Assembly: GCF_002775205.1 (NCBI RefSeq)
Contig: NC_036455.1
Coordinates: forward strand, 3,944,501 to 4,008,500
DNA from: Xiphophorus maculatus
Lineage: Eukaryota > Chordata > Actinopteri > Cyprinodontiformes > Poeciliidae
Length of the DNA stretch: 64,000 nt
Reading direction: 5' to 3'
Position numbers and translations under genes: made by a program. The notes under the pieces are model-generated. The model was not told where the DNA came from, did no database searches, and was given only the letters and a program-made list of their open reading frames with translations. The first letter of the stretch is position 1; each line of letters starts with the position of its first letter. Positions 14,001-25,620 of the stretch are shown here, piece by piece.

Positions 14001-17000
14001 TGTCTGCTTAAATGTATTAAAACCACGTTTAATTCCTTAAAGTGAGAATGCTAGATCACATAAATGAAACATTTTTAATACAATAATATGTGATAGGTAT
14101 GTCGTAATTTTCAAAAAAGGTATTTTTAATCTGACAGAATGCATATTCTGATTTACTAAGATACACCTGTAAACGCCACCTTTTACCTGAGGATGACCTC
14201 AGTGTTTCTGTTTTCTGATGGCTACTTCCTGCAGGATAGCACACTACATCAGAAAGTTTAAATAATCTCAATGGTTTACTGAGTTAATGGTTCTCCAGTT
14301 TGCTCCACAGTTGCCTAATCTCAGTACACCAGGAATCCTCTGGGATGAGGTGAAATGGGAGATTTGCATCAGACATGTGCAGCCAAAGCAATCTGCGGGA
14401 ATTGCTTGATGCTGTCATCTTAATACCAAAACATTTCAGGAATGTTTCAAACACCTCGTTGTATCTATGCCTTAAACCAGAAGGGGGTTCAAATTGTTGC
14501 TAGAAAGCTGTACCTAAAGAAGTGGATTATGATTCGCAGATATATTGATCCAACGGTTGGTTGTCTGTTTTTTCAGCTTTCGAAAACCCAATCCAAACCC
14601 AACTCATCGCAAAAGCAACAGAACTCTATACTGTGCTTGAAAGCTGTTAAAATATTTAGGTCTGTCAAATCTCACCCCTCCTTCGGGATTCCCTTGATAC
14701 CTCAGAACAGTAAGAGGCGGTAAACTGATCCACATTTCATGGGGGCTGGGTGGTAATCTACCAGGGGAGGAAAAGTAGCTCTGTGTGGGTTTGGTGGGTG
14801 TAAATAGTAGGTAGCTACAGCTTTAGGTTGTTGATAGATGGGAATTAGTGTAAAGTGTGTGCGACAGTGTGTTACGAGCGGCCAGCTACTGCTCCTGCCT
14901 GGTGATAAATGGCGTCAACAGAGAACAGAGAGCTTTAGCTGTGAGCCACCCTTGGAGTACTCACTCAGCCAGGAGACAAAAGTGAAATACCTTTGGTGGC
15001 AATTCCCTGGAGATAAACTCATATCTATGAAGGATGAACTCAGGAGGGAGAATCATAGATTGTTGAGATATATTGGAGTTAAATTCTTGTACTCTGCTTG
15101 ACTTTTCTGTATTTTTCCAGAGTGCAGAAGGCTGAAATCCATCTTTTTCTGCAAGGAAAAAAAAGGTTTTGATGAAGACTATCGTAAAGAGGGTGGAGGA
15201 CTGAAAGGAGGGATTCATGGAGGAGAGAGAGACAGTCTGACTGTCTCTGTGTTTGTAATGAGAGGGAATGTGATGGAAGACAGTTAAAGCCTATCACCAT
15301 GTTGCATGTTCGTTCAACTTGGCTAATGAATGGGTTAAAACATATGTTCCTATGCCCCATACAGCTTAGTGTGTCTCAATCGTGTTCTGTATGTTAACTG
15401 ATTATATCATATCCTATTTAAAGAGGGGAAAGTACTGAGCTCTACTTGTGTGGTTTCATGCCTTAGATTCCTAATTTTGTGTTGCATAATCACCAGCAGG
15501 ATTGCTGAGAATGAACCACAAAATCTGTGAACAGCATGATCTAACGCTTGTTTTGATTACGTAGTCTCTCTGCATGTCTCTTAAAATGCATATTATGACT
15601 CAAAACAAAGTTTTAACCATTAGAATATTTTAAATTTTACTGGATTCACTCTCACAAGCATCAACTGCATCACACCCACAACACTGGATGAGAAATATTT
15701 AACTTTTTTATTCAGATTTGACAAAGTTTATAAAAAAGAGAATGTTTATTGTGACTGGGTATTTTAAAATTATTCTAAAAATCACTATTTTTAGCTGCAG
15801 ATAAAAATGTTTGGAAGCTAATTGTGCTGTTAGCATGCTAATAGTGTGCTAGCTGGAACTGGACAGCGTGATTTACGGTAACTGCTTTTGAGGGAAAACG
15901 CATATAAACTGTAATTAAAATAAAATTGTGTATGAAAATATATTGTATAATGCATGTTTCATGTTTAGATTTTCTCATCAAAGTGTAAATTATACTATCT
16001 ACGCATTTCTGGCACTTAGAATTACCATTTTTAACTGGTAAGATATTGGGAAGCTATTTTGGGTAATTTTAAGTCTGAAAAATTGCATAAATTTATAACA
16101 CTAGCAAAGGCATTGACTGCAGCTGTAACCATGTTGCAATCTTCATTAAAAAGTATGAATGGGAGGCAATTAAATACCCTGTACAAACATGTTTGTTTTT
16201 TGTCTTTTTTATAATTTAAGGTTGCATATAATTAATTAAGCAGTAAATACCTGGTTTAATTGTAGCTTAAGTTTTTATATTACAACTTACATTGCAGCTC
16301 TGTCATGCTTTTACATATTTTAATTTGTTAAATGAACATGTATGCTTATCCCAGCTGTGATCAATTGCCCTGATCACTCCTGGGATCAGGACAATTGATT
16401 TGCTTAGGCATATTCAACAAATCTGAAATTTTATAATTAACTTTTGTTTGGCTTTACCATGCTATTGCAGCATTAACATGCTCATGCTGACATTGACGTC
16501 ATTGTACTTTTACTGTATAATGAAATTAATACATGGTAAATCATAAAAAGGGGGAAACATTACTTTTGAAAGTTTAAACAACACATTTTGGCTGCTATTT
16601 GGAGAATAAGTTGTTTGAATAAAGTTATTTTTGTCTGTTTAAGTGCATTTTCCCATTATGCATTCTGATGCTCCATCCCTGAGGTGTTTGTGTGTAGCCT
16701 TGCTGCTGTCGATACTCATCTCTTGTCTTGACGGGCTAACTGACTGCTAATGTTTCTTTGTAAACATCATTCAACTCCTGGGGGACACGAGATCGATGCG
16801 CGCTCTGTTCCCGCTCCTAGCCCAGCAGAGCTCAGCAGCTACTTCACATTCATCCATATTTATGTGCAGGTTCTCAGCAGATTGCCGTTTCTCCCTGTTT
16901 TCCCTTTTAATTCCACCTGAACATACTCATCTTCTCGGCCCAACATCCCCTCTTCGTCCCACTCTCCGTCTCTCATTTATAAGCCGCTCAGTCTTTCCTC

Positions 17001-19887
17001 TGATTTCCCTGTCGTACATTTGACGTTCAGCCGATCAATATATAATCACAGGTTTTGAGGCTTACATTTATCACCCCTCCTGAGCTATAACTACGGTTAT
17101 CAGTCTCCTGCCACTGGCGTAACCTTCCTCACCCTTCCTCTCCCCCTCTGCAGGTTTCAACGGGACGACTATGCTGTGGAGGTGAAGCTCAATGACTACC
17201 TGGACATTGTTTGCCCTCACTACCCTCTGGGCGAGGTGCCGCAGGTGGACGCCGAGCGGTATGTGCTGTACATGGTGGAGCGTGAAGATTATGTGTCCTG
17301 CAAGCCCCAGTCATACGACCAGATGCGCTGGGAGTGCAGCCATCCATTTGCTCCTCACGCTCCAGAGAAGTTCTCCGAAAAGTTCCAGCGTTTTACTCCA
17401 TTCACGTTTGGGAAGGAGTTTCGTCAGGGAGAAAGCTACTATTATATCTGTAAGTGCTGTTATGGTTTTGCGTTTGTCGTGTTTTGTGCAGAAATAAGTT
17501 TTTGACTTCAGGCATGAGCTGCAGGTCTTTAATCTACAGCAACAATGTAGTGGAAATGTTTGATTTTTCTTTGAGTCCCCTGAATGCCATGTCATTATTT
17601 GGCATGTTAGCCAAATAACACAAAGCTTCAGAAGTTCAAAATGTCAGTTTTTAAGGACTTGATCATAAAATGTTGGGGGGGGTTTCCCATAAAACATTTT
17701 AATTAAAACATTCCTAAAATCCCTGCATTGCTTTTATAAGGTTTGAAAAACCATGGAATTTGATTTAAACTTTCTATGTGTCTGGATATGTTTGGAAAGT
17801 TTTCAAATTAAAAAATAAAATTGAGTAAATAAAATACAATCTGAAAAAATTGCCATTTCCAGTCCTTGACTTACCATCTAAAAGTTTGAGATTTGTAAGT
17901 CTGATTAGGAAACCTGACATTAACTGATTAAATGTCGCAAAATATTTTAAGTCTGCTCTCTGTAAGGCACTGTAAAAACAGATCATAATTATTCTAAAGT
18001 GCTCTAGTTCATATTGTAAATAGTTATAATGTAAGCCTAAGGAGACATTAAAATCCTTATCTTAAAAGGTTAACACAAACTCTAATCTCAGGGTGGCCCC
18101 GAAAGAGGGTGAAATTAAAGTTAATGTAATTATTCTCGTGCTGAAATCTTGGCCTGATAAGAAAGCATGACTACAACAATCTCCGTGCACCAGCTGGAGC
18201 GTAGTGTTCAGCTCTTTGAAGCTTATCGTGTGCAGGCTGTTGGCATAGCATGTACCGTGTTTGTCCTGCTAGACCGTGCACAGAGCTCGTGCAATTTTGT
18301 CACCCTTACCATGGTTGTAATTAGAGGAACGGCGGGACGAAACTCACTTTGCCCGGTCGCAGATGGCCTCCCAAGGCTTTGTTGCCAAGAATTTAAACGT
18401 GTGTGTGCATGTTTGCACGCTTGCGAGCATGAAGGTGAATTAAAGGGGAGGATAAGTGCATTAGTCTGGATGTTAATGCCTGTGTCGTTGTTTCCCCATC
18501 TTGCCTTCTCTGCAGCCAAACCTTTGCACCACCACGGCAAAGAGTGTCTTAAGCTGCGGGTGGACGTCATTGCAGCTGATGGTGAGTTCACCTATATCTC
18601 TGATGAAAGGAGAATAGCGGGGGACAGACCAAAGCAGGAGATCTAATCGTGTTTCTGTTTCTTACTTAGGCTCCCAGGAGGCCAGAGTTGCCAACAAAGG
18701 TACAGGCGGGGGTGGAGTTGGAGCAGGGGGTGGTGTTCACAACCCTTCCAACAAACCTGCAGGTACGCTCACCAGTCCTCTGTGATGCAGTTTTTGAAAA
18801 AAAAAATATGAAAAAAATATATATATTCAGACCACTTGAAGTTTTTACACATTTAGTTAATTTTCAACACTTTCTGTGTACAAAAATCTGAAAAGTGTGG
18901 CATCCTGCTGGGAAGCGAACCTCTGCAAACGTTTTTTATGAAAGAAGAAACAGAAGCTAGTCAACTCTGAACTCTGGCTAGCTCTTGTGTTCCTGCAGGA
19001 AAAACAGTATTCTCACAGCATGATGCTGCCAACAACATGCCAAATTGTAAAAATGATGTGCCAGTGGGACTTTTTATGGCTTTCCTCTTGCTACTCTTTC
19101 CCAAAGACTTGTAGAGTGTTAATAGATTCTTCCACCTGAACTTGCTTCCTCTACAGCTCCTTCAGAGTTATCATGAATCTTTCAGCTACAGTTTTGCCAC
19201 ATTCTTGTCATTTTTGGGTGATAATTTTGATACCATTCTGGTTGATGTTTAAAACTAGAGAGATTTTACAACTTAATCCTGCTTTGAACTTCATCTAGAC
19301 CTTTTCTCTGACCTTTCTGTGGTGTTCCTTGGTCTTCATGATGCTGTTTGTTTATTATGTTCTCTAAAAAAAACCCAGAAATGTTTATGCTGAAATTAAA
19401 TGAGCCAAAGGTGAACTCTTGTTGCGAATGTAGACTTCTACGGTAATTGTTTGGATGTTATTTCTGGTTATCAGATAGAAGGGGGCTAAATACAAATACA
19501 CACTACACTTTTCAGATTTTTTTTTTTTTTTTTTGCCAATACATTTAGAAAAACTTTCTATCTTTTTACTTCCACTACAAAATTATGCACCCCACCATGT
19601 TCGTCTATCACATAAAATCCCAGGAGATTGCATTGAAGTTTTGAGGTTGAAACTTTGGTAAAATGTAACAAAGTTCAAGGAGTCTGAAAACTTTTCAAAG
19701 GCATTGGAATTCAGGCTTAGTTTGAGGAAGATTCTGGGGTGTAATCTTAATGTCTTTTCTTTATTCTCTTCCAGCAGATGATCCAGTTGCAGTCCTTCCA
19801 AATGTCCAAAGTGTCCACTCTGCAGCTGCATCTACGTCGCTCTCAGTCGTCTCATTGCTAGTCCCTTTACTACTTTTGTTACACTGA
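1934..19887 (+). CDS. efna1: Ephrin-A1, GPI-anchored Eph receptor ligand (five exons)
   Basis: Joined exons 1934-2031, 17154-17449, 18516-18581, 18670-18762 and 19775-19887 give 666 nt, 221 residues plus TGA; human EFNA1 is about 205. Residues 1-20 form a signal peptide ending ASA before ERHSV. The receptor-binding domain covers about 21-150, with an N-glycosylation site N28-S-T, four cysteines C53, C82, C94 and C142 as in other ephrins, and the Eph-contacting loop around FQRFTPFTFGKEF (110-122). A Gly-rich linker (exon 4) and a hydrophobic tail SLLVPLLLLLH, a GPI-attachment signal, follow. By family knowledge it is a cell-surface ligand for EphA receptors in axon guidance and vessel formation. 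The match is closer to ephrin-A1 than to A2, A3 or A5 (NST-NPK start, AADDP before the tail). Teleosts can carry two efna1 paralogues, and the sequence alone does not say which this is. Confidence 0.93.
4836..4858. repeat. (CT)n microsatellite
   Basis: An uninterrupted run of CT dinucleotides inside efna1 intron 1, of a length expected to vary between individuals. Confidence 0.85.
6872..6905. repeat. Short perfect inverted repeat
   Basis: Arms 6872-6886 (aattacaacttgaaa) and 6891-6905 are exact reverse complements over 15 bases around a 4-base loop gctg. The outer bases pair further with one bulge. It lies in AT-rich intron DNA. The stem is too short for a typical pre-miRNA; a palindromic transposon scar or a cruciform-prone site is more likely. 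Confidence 0.7.
12100..12900. promoter_or_regulatory. Candidate conserved non-coding element, efna1 intron 1
   Basis: A repeat-free stretch with several homeodomain-type cores: ttaattaag near 12172, ataattaaaac near 12238 and ccattaataaa near 12254, plus gataattattg near 12838. The composition differs from the AT-rich, transposon-derived DNA around it. Enhancers in the first intron are common for developmental ligands such as ephrins. This is inference only; no alignment was available. Confidence 0.25.
13376..14525 (+). mobile_element. Tc1-like transposon relic with nested insertion
   Basis: The ends are inverted repeats: ccactttaataggtgg at 13376 and a 'tgtacctaaagaagtgg' end at 14509-14525. 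Between them, on the plus strand, lie decayed pieces of a Tc1/mariner-type transposase: a helix-turn-helix part near 13430-13600 (reads like GDYSDFE in one frame) and a C-terminal part near 14300-14480. The reading frame is broken by many stops and indels. A foreign AT-rich segment at about 13880-14285, itself repeat-like ('caataaattagattgaaaag'), interrupts the element. No functional product is possible. Confidence 0.7.
16360..16399. repeat. Imperfect palindrome
   Basis: Left arm 16360-16375 (atcaattgccctgatc) pairs with right arm 16384-16399 (gatcaggacaattgat) at 15 of 16 positions around an 8-base loop. Weaker pairing extends outwards (tatgc at about 16341 with gcata at about 16407). It could be the remnant of a palindromic MITE. 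Confidence 0.6.
17154..17449 (+). CDS. efna1: efna1 exon 2: receptor-binding domain core
   Basis: Acceptor ctctgcag before 17154, donor gtaagt at 17450. The exon encodes FQRDDYAVEVKLNDYLDIVC through GESYYYI, the core of the ephrin fold, with three of the four domain cysteines and the long loop that inserts into the Eph receptor (FTPFTFGKEF). Phase: takes one base to finish Lys33 and leaves one base (T) for Ser132. Confidence 0.95.
17450..18515 (+). other. efna1: efna1 intron 2
   Basis: About 1.07 kb from gtaagt to ctctgcag. The first two-thirds is AT-rich without recognisable features. The part from about 18160 is richer in GC and open on both strands, but it shows no codon pattern that I can match to a protein. 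Confidence 0.75.
18516..18581 (+). CDS. efna1: efna1 exon 3: end of receptor-binding domain
   Basis: A 66-nt exon between ctctgcag and gtgagt. It encodes (S)KPLHHHGKECLKLRVDVIAAD plus one base of Gly, the last strand of the ephrin domain, with cysteine C142. A small exon at this place is standard for ephrin-A genes. Confidence 0.93.
18670..18762 (+). CDS. efna1: efna1 exon 4: glycine-rich linker
   Basis: A 93-nt exon from acceptor cttacttag to donor gtacgc. It encodes SQEARVANKGTGGGVGAGGG and then VHNPSNKPA, a flexible juxtamembrane stalk that differs from the human one. A GT inside the exon (aaag/gtacag at about 18699) resembles a weak donor, but its use would break the frame to exon 5, so it is probably silent. 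Confidence 0.88.
18885..19700 (-). mobile_element. Degraded Tc1-like element in efna1 intron 4
   Basis: The motifs 'cacagcatgatgctgcc' (19015), 'agctccttcagagtta' (19157) and 'gtgttccttggtcttcatga' (19321) match, in antisense, a Tc1-type transposase family common in fish. Related text occurs at 28585-29190 (opposite orientation) and 38552-40150. Ends are unclear and the coding frame is destroyed. An 18-base T run lies at 19517-19534. Confidence 0.55.
19775..19887 (+). CDS. efna1: efna1 exon 5: C-terminal GPI signal and stop
   Basis: Acceptor ctcttccag is directly followed by a second CAG, so exon 5 can start at 19775 or 19778, adding or dropping one Ala. The exon encodes (A)DDPVAVLPNVQSVHSAAAST, then SLSVVSLLVPLLLLLH and TGA at 19885. 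Small residues (SAAAS) before the hydrophobic tail fit a GPI-attachment omega site. Human ephrin-A1 also has AADDP here, which favours the upstream acceptor. Confidence 0.9.
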
Positions 19888-22110
19888 AATGAAGCGAAAA
19901 GACTTACTTTTTTTCAGGGACTAGAGTGAAGACAGTCTGTGGGGTTGGAAACCACGGACTTAAAATAAAAATATTACCCAATGCTGGCCGCTGGGAGAGA
20001 CTTTCAGAACTTGTAAAGTACAGATGGACCCTCATTGAGCATTTGAGACAAAGTTTTTGTGCTTTGTCTTGTTTTCCAGAAGATCACAGTATTTTATTTT
20101 ATTTTTTATTTTTTGAAAGCCTAGCCCTATTTGAGTTGTATTTGTCTGGAGGGCCGTGCAACAACATTTTTGCAGGACACATTCCTTCTAAAACTATGAA
20201 GAGGAAGAAGATATCAACATGGATGAAGAACAACCAAGAGCACAAACACTAACTTGACCATCTAGGTTTTGGATTTCTGAACTCGAGCCAAAGATCAGCC
20301 CTCTTTCTAACTTGTACACTATTCCACCTTTGAATATTGTGTGCTGATTTGTTGTGTTATTGTTACTGAGTGCTGTTGATGTCTCAAGTGATTACTTTTC
20401 TCTAAATGTAGCATTCATACACACAGGAGCTGTTCTCATCACCACCGTTGCTTTGTGGACCATGTGCTTACACACTGTAGCACTAACAAACTCACATGCA
20501 GCGGCTTTAAGAAGGCTTCACACACTGGTTACAACGACAAGCTTTTAAAATAAATCACTTTTCAGATCCTTTCCTGTAGAATATGTGACATTTAGCCTGC
20601 ACAATTCAACTGAAAAACAAAACAATCAGCAGGAAAATAATAAGCTTGGCTGCATATTTGAGCATATTCTGAAGCGAAGCGCCTTTTAATTCAATTTCAG
20701 CATTTAATCAAATTTATTTGGTAATATTTACCTGCTCTATGTTGAAGGATTCCTCAAATCTGTCATATTGTGAGGACATTTCTTTGCCCTCTTCAGGTGG
20801 CCTGTCCAGATTTTCTTTGAAGCTTAGTTATCTACTAATCTAAAGCCACGTTACGTTCCAAAACACCTAAAGGTTTTTGAAACCATCGTGCCACAAAAGC
20901 TTAAGTTTAGTTTTTTTAGACTAAAACACATTTTTCCAAAAGCTTCTGGAGGTTTTTTGTCACATGTGGAAACCAACAGCTCTTTCAGTGTTGTTGCATC
21001 CTTTCCTGATCAGGTTATGTCTGCTTTGTTTTTTTCATTTCAGTGAAATTAAATTTTTTTGTAATGTTCCTGCATTTCCACACTCTCTCAAATGATTGAT
21101 GTCTTCTGTCGCCGTTACATAGTGCATATAAAATGCTCTTAATTGATATCTTGTTTTGTAAACCTCTGCAAACTATAACTTTATCTAAGGGATGCAAATG
21201 TCAAGAAAATCCTCAAATTTAAAATCCATTATTTTGTAGCCAACTTTTTTCTATTTAGTCTCAAAAATAGACAGTTTCACTTGAATTGTGCAAGAAAAAT
21301 GTCAGATTGTATGTGGAAAAAGTTTTCAATCTTATTGTCATTTTAACAGGGGTGTGTGTAGGCTTTTCGGAAGCCGCTGTAGTTCGAACACTGACGCACA
21401 CCTCCACCTGATGCTGTGTGAACACACACTACATCCTTTTACGTGTACATTCTGTGAAGATAATTTATGACATTTTTTTGCAGCTCAGAAGTTTTACTGT
21501 ACATACCTTGTGCTCACTAAATGTAATGTTTACTGATGGCGATGAGTGCCGGGGGCGCGGTATTTGTGTGAAAGGGAATGTATATGTGCGTGTGCGTGTT
21601 GAACTGAAAATAGGAGAATGTACTTGAGCTGTGGGGAGTTTTGATTTGAAAGAGTGTCGAGGCAAAATGTTCTGCAAATAGCAAAAACACTGAGATGATG
21701 ACGTGTATCGAGGAGAGGCTGGTCTTCTCCGTTAGCTGGGTGAAGCCACTGTAACGGTTAAACTCTGACATGAAGGGCTGGTTGGAAATCTTTCTTTGTG
21801 TTTAGTTTTTGATCTCTCTCATAAAACAAATTGTCACCAGTTCACAGCAGAACAGGACACAGCATCGAACGGAGTTGCTAAGCTCATCTTCAAATGACCA
21901 GAAACGACAAAGCACAACAGTGTATGACTACCATCTTTCTCTTCTTATTTTTTACCTGAACTCTCGTTGCCTAATTTTGTACATGTGTAAGTAAGAGAAG
22001 TGTATAATATGTCCATATGTGTATATAAATATAGATTATATAAAAAAAAACAGTTTGATAAATGTGAAACATTTTCATGTGAAATAAAAAAGATATTTTT
22101 GGAAAATCAG
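19888..22110 (+). other. efna1: efna1 3' UTR
   Basis: About 2.2 kb from the stop to a canonical AATAAA at 22083, followed within about 35 bases by GT-rich sequence (ttgtgtttatctgtgg), as expected for a cleavage site. An earlier AATAAA at 20549 could give a shorter UTR of about 0.7 kb. A Pumilio-type tgtacata is at 21498. AT-rich tracts (tattttattttatttttta near 20092) could affect stability. No other coding segment was recognised. The extent is inferred; there is no transcript evidence. Confidence 0.6.
22083..22088 (+). terminator. efna1: efna1 polyadenylation signal (AATAAA)
   Basis: Canonical hexamer on the gene strand with a GT-rich downstream element at about 22112-22140. The next clear feature downstream is an hAT relic, consistent with the gene ending here. 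Confidence 0.6.
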
Positions 22111-22411
22111 ACCAGCTTTCTTGTGTTTATCTGTGGCTGTGATAGCAATACTGTTTCAGGGATATTTTAAAAGAATGAATGCATTTATAGCTATTATTTT
22201 AAAAGTACAAAAACTGTCAAGAAACAAATGCCTGACACTTTAGATTCTCAGACTGTTACTTAATCCAAGTGAAACTCACCATATTAGAATATTTAATATT
22301 TAAATCATGTCACAAAAAGGGAAATTAGCTCATTGCGGCTACCAGCTAATGTAAATCCAAAATTTAGTTTGACATTAGAAAATAACACCAATCGAAAAAG
22401 TATTTATAATG

Positions 22412-22897
22412 CAGGGGTGTCAAACTCATTTTCATTTTCTACCACATCAAAAATCTGAATGTTCTTAAAGGGCTGGTTGTACCAGAATATATTAATAAAA
22501 AAATAAAGCTGTTAAAAAACCAATAAATAGTTGTTTCTCCAGGATTAAAACAACAGATTTTGTGGTGCCATTTTAGAAATGTTTGTAAGGAATCTTTAGA
22601 TTTGCGCTAATCTATGTTGGTAAATGTGACTTTTTGTTACTTTCTGAATTGACCACAGATTATCTATCACTTGACATCAAGTAAGGCTGAGGCAGCAGTC
22701 ACTTAAACGAAATTTTTTTTTACCAATTTTGAGAAAATTTGAAGTAAAATCAGACAAAGATGTGGAGATTTGTTGATTTTGTGGGAATTTTGCAGATTTG
22801 TGAAAAACTGGAAGGACTTATTGATGTCATTTGGAGTCTAGAGGACCACATAAAAAGCTACATCGGGCCAGATTTGACCTTGTGTTTTACACATGTG
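22412..22897. mobile_element. hAT-type non-autonomous element, degraded
   Basis: It starts with caggggtgtcaaactca, the usual end of fish hAT MITEs, and closes with a decayed inverse copy (gggccagatttgacc then ttttacacatgtg). The inside is AT-rich and non-coding. The flanking octamers ttataatg and gtccaatg match at only 5 of 8 positions, so the target duplication is doubtful or decayed. Confidence 0.55.
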
Positions 22898-22899
22898 GT

Positions 22900-25180
22900 C
22901 CAATGCATAAAATAGATATGGGACATTCAAATTGAACAAGTTAAACACATTTCACAGTCAGAGAAATAAGTGAGGCACAGCTGTGCATGCGGAGCGGCTG
23001 GGGAAAAGCATATCAATATAACTGCTGCAAGACGAGCTTTAAAACACTCGTGACAGAAAGACCAGAGGGGTCAAAGTGTTGGTGCGATCAATTAATTACA
23101 GCAAGGTGGAAAAAAGAGAGTGACCAAGTGTGTGGGAACTGCTCGGGCTGAATTTATATCTTCCATCTGTGCAGGAGAACCGGCTGAAATGATGTAATGC
23201 GAGCTTTAGCGTTTATCTCAAAGCACAGCCTTCCTATTGCCAAGAACATGGCTTTAGACTCTAAGAGCAACACTTGAAAACACAGGAACAAATCTGAGAA
23301 AGCAATAGTGACACTTCGTTTTCTCCTTGGCTGAGCTCCTCTCGCAGTGTTAGTGGAGCACTCGACCTTTTCTGATAACTTTACAAAACGGCGAGGAGCA
23401 AACGGATTACCACGCTTCCGTGGCATTGGTATAATTGGGCCGTGCAGGATTACTGCGCCACGTAGAGCACATATTTATCAGCATCCAGCCATGGCACATC
23501 GCCCTTGGTTAGACTCCTAATGGGTCGGGGAGTAAATATTCATGACAAAGAAGCAACACTGAAACTTCTCGACTTCGTCCTAAATGAAATAAAATCCCTG
23601 TTTCCTTGGAACTGATGTGATTTTGGGTTAAAAAGCTCTCAGGAAGCCAAACCCATTCTTCCTTCTGATTAGAGCGGAAAGATTTCCAGAGGAGCCAATA
23701 TCAGAGATAATGGCTCCAACAACCCGAGGTGACAGGAGGCAAATAGGATCAAGGCTAAGGCTGGCTGAGAGTGGGAAAGCTACAGAAATGGGGTAAAACA
23801 TGGAGATCCACGCAGTGTTTACCATGACCTGCAAATGCACAGAGGTGATCTCCCTGCGCTTACTCTCTCCGCACACTCACATCTCTGCGTCTTTCCGGTC
23901 AAACACTCCGTTTTTATTTTTCTTTTATTATCTGAGCTACACGACAAGTCATTGTTCTCCTCCCATTCCCAGGGGAGCTTTACGACCATGACAGTAAAAC
24001 CAGCTGCAGCACCAAAAAAAAAAAAAAAAAAAAACTCCGGTGCCACAGTTTAACAACTCCCCCGTGTTTTCAAAGAGGTGCTCATAAATTGTGACAGTCG
24101 GACAGGCCCTCTTAACCGACCCCTGGAGGAGGCGCGGTTCAGTGGACGATCATCAGGAGGGAACCGTTCGTTTTATTTACGCATTCTTCAGAATACTGAC
24201 CTGTGTGAATGTGGACAGCAAGTGTGAAATCTTTTTACGCCGCAGTAAATGTTAGGAGGCTGTCAGGCTGAGAACATGAGCAATGTCTTGCAGACATACA
24301 AGACAAACGCTATATCGTTTTAAATGAAGGAGCGTGACTTTTTTTTTTTAAGGGTTTGGGAATTGGTGATAGAAAGAAAGTTCACTCTTTCCAGCTTTTT
24401 TAGTAACTATTTATGGAAAAAAGAATGTACAAAAACAGATCCCAAAATATCTGTGGCCGCGTTCATAAACGAAGAAGCTATTATAGAAAAACACTGTGTG
24501 GAAAAATGAAGTAAACTGCATTATATCTAAGTAAGATTTGATCTTACTTTAGATTTTTTTTTTGTGACTGGCTTAAGTAATTGCACCTTGTGGGGAAATC
24601 TGTCTATCTTGGACAATGACATGTCAACCTCCTGAGAAATGTCCTTCACGCAGCTAGATGCTCAGAAGGTGTTATATTTTGCATTGGACTGGAACTTGTA
24701 ATTATCCACCGCTCGTCGTCTGCTGTGGACCTACAGGACTTAATTTGGTCCTTTTGTTCCCATGAAAAATCTGTTGGTTTGGCTTCTTCACTTTGAGCTC
24801 ATTCTTGTTCCCACAGAGCCTACAGTGAAGCCTAAAATGAGTTTTGAGCATTTTTACTGTTCCTATTCAGTATATTGAAATGTCGTAATGCAAACTGTAA
24901 GCATTAAATCTGTGGAATCTGTGGAAACGTATAGTTGCAATTACAGCTCCAGTCTACAGGATATTTTATTGTGTTTTTTGTGACAACCCAGCACAAAGTC
25001 AAGCATAGTAGAAGAACCTCTATTTGGAGCATGTCTCTTCCACAACAAACATGTTGTGGAGCACTTTTTTTCTTCCATTTTACAATTATAGACCACTTTG
25101 TAGGTCAATGGCATCAGATCGAAATAAAATTCGTAAAAGTTGGTGATGAAGTGTGAAGAAGTTCCAGCCATACCTATAAC
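22900..25180. other. Intergenic DNA, partly repeat-free
   Basis: Between 22.9 and 24.3 kb the sequence is richer in GC and free of recognisable repeats except a 21-base A run at 24014-24034. It includes segments such as agtaaatattcatgacaaag (about 23532) that look like non-coding regulatory DNA. From 24.3 kb it becomes AT-rich. No exon was recognised. Confidence 0.4.
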
Positions 25181-25184
25181 TTTG

Positions 25185-25620
25185 CCAGGAATGGCCTGTC
25201 ACTGTAACAATTTTTGCTGGACGATAAATTGACCCAGAAATTATTGCGATAAATAATAATAATATTGTCTTGAGACCATTTTCAAGTAATATAATGATAA
25301 TGACATGATAATGCATGAACACATTTTCAAAGATCAATAAATTTTAAATTCTAACAAAGATTTAACACAGGAAGTGGAAAACATTTAAAATTTCCAAAAT
25401 CAACAAACAACAGAAACAACAAATAAAACCCATTGTGTAGTCTCTGCAAAGAAAAACAAGGAATAGTTGATAAAGAACCAGACTGAAAACTTTTGTCATT
25501 CAGTTTTTGTTGGAAAGAGATGGAGAAAAGAGAAAAATGCTAAGTCATGCAAATTTAAATCATTGAGCTTGTTTTAATTTATCATGCGATTAATCGATTT
25601 ATTCCTTATTGCAACAGGCC
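25185..25620. repeat. Dispersed DNA-transposon-like repeat
   Basis: The sequence opens near 'gctggacgataaattgacc' and 'attattgcgataaat' and closes near 'atgcgattaatcgattta' and 'ttgcaacagg'. These ends are typical of an abundant fish repeat. The middle is AT-rich and non-coding. I do not know the superfamily with confidence. Confidence 0.45.

Larger units (their letters stand above)
2032..17153 (+). other. efna1: efna1 intron 1 (15 kb)
   Basis: Large first introns are typical of ephrin genes. The intron runs from gtaaac to ctctgcag. It holds a (CT)n tract near 4837-4857, a TA run near 7493-7508, a perfect short hairpin at 6872-6905, a nearly complete Tc1 relic at 13376-14525, and an imperfect palindrome at 16360-16399. 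Stretches at about 8.0-8.5, 10.3-11.2 and 11.4-13.1 kb lack recognisable repeats and look like candidate regulatory DNA. No coding exon was recognised within it. Confidence 0.8.

Noticed and set aside
18167..18646. 159-codon open frame in efna1 intron 2 and exon 3
   Set aside because: It crosses the exon 3 borders in another frame and has no protein motif.
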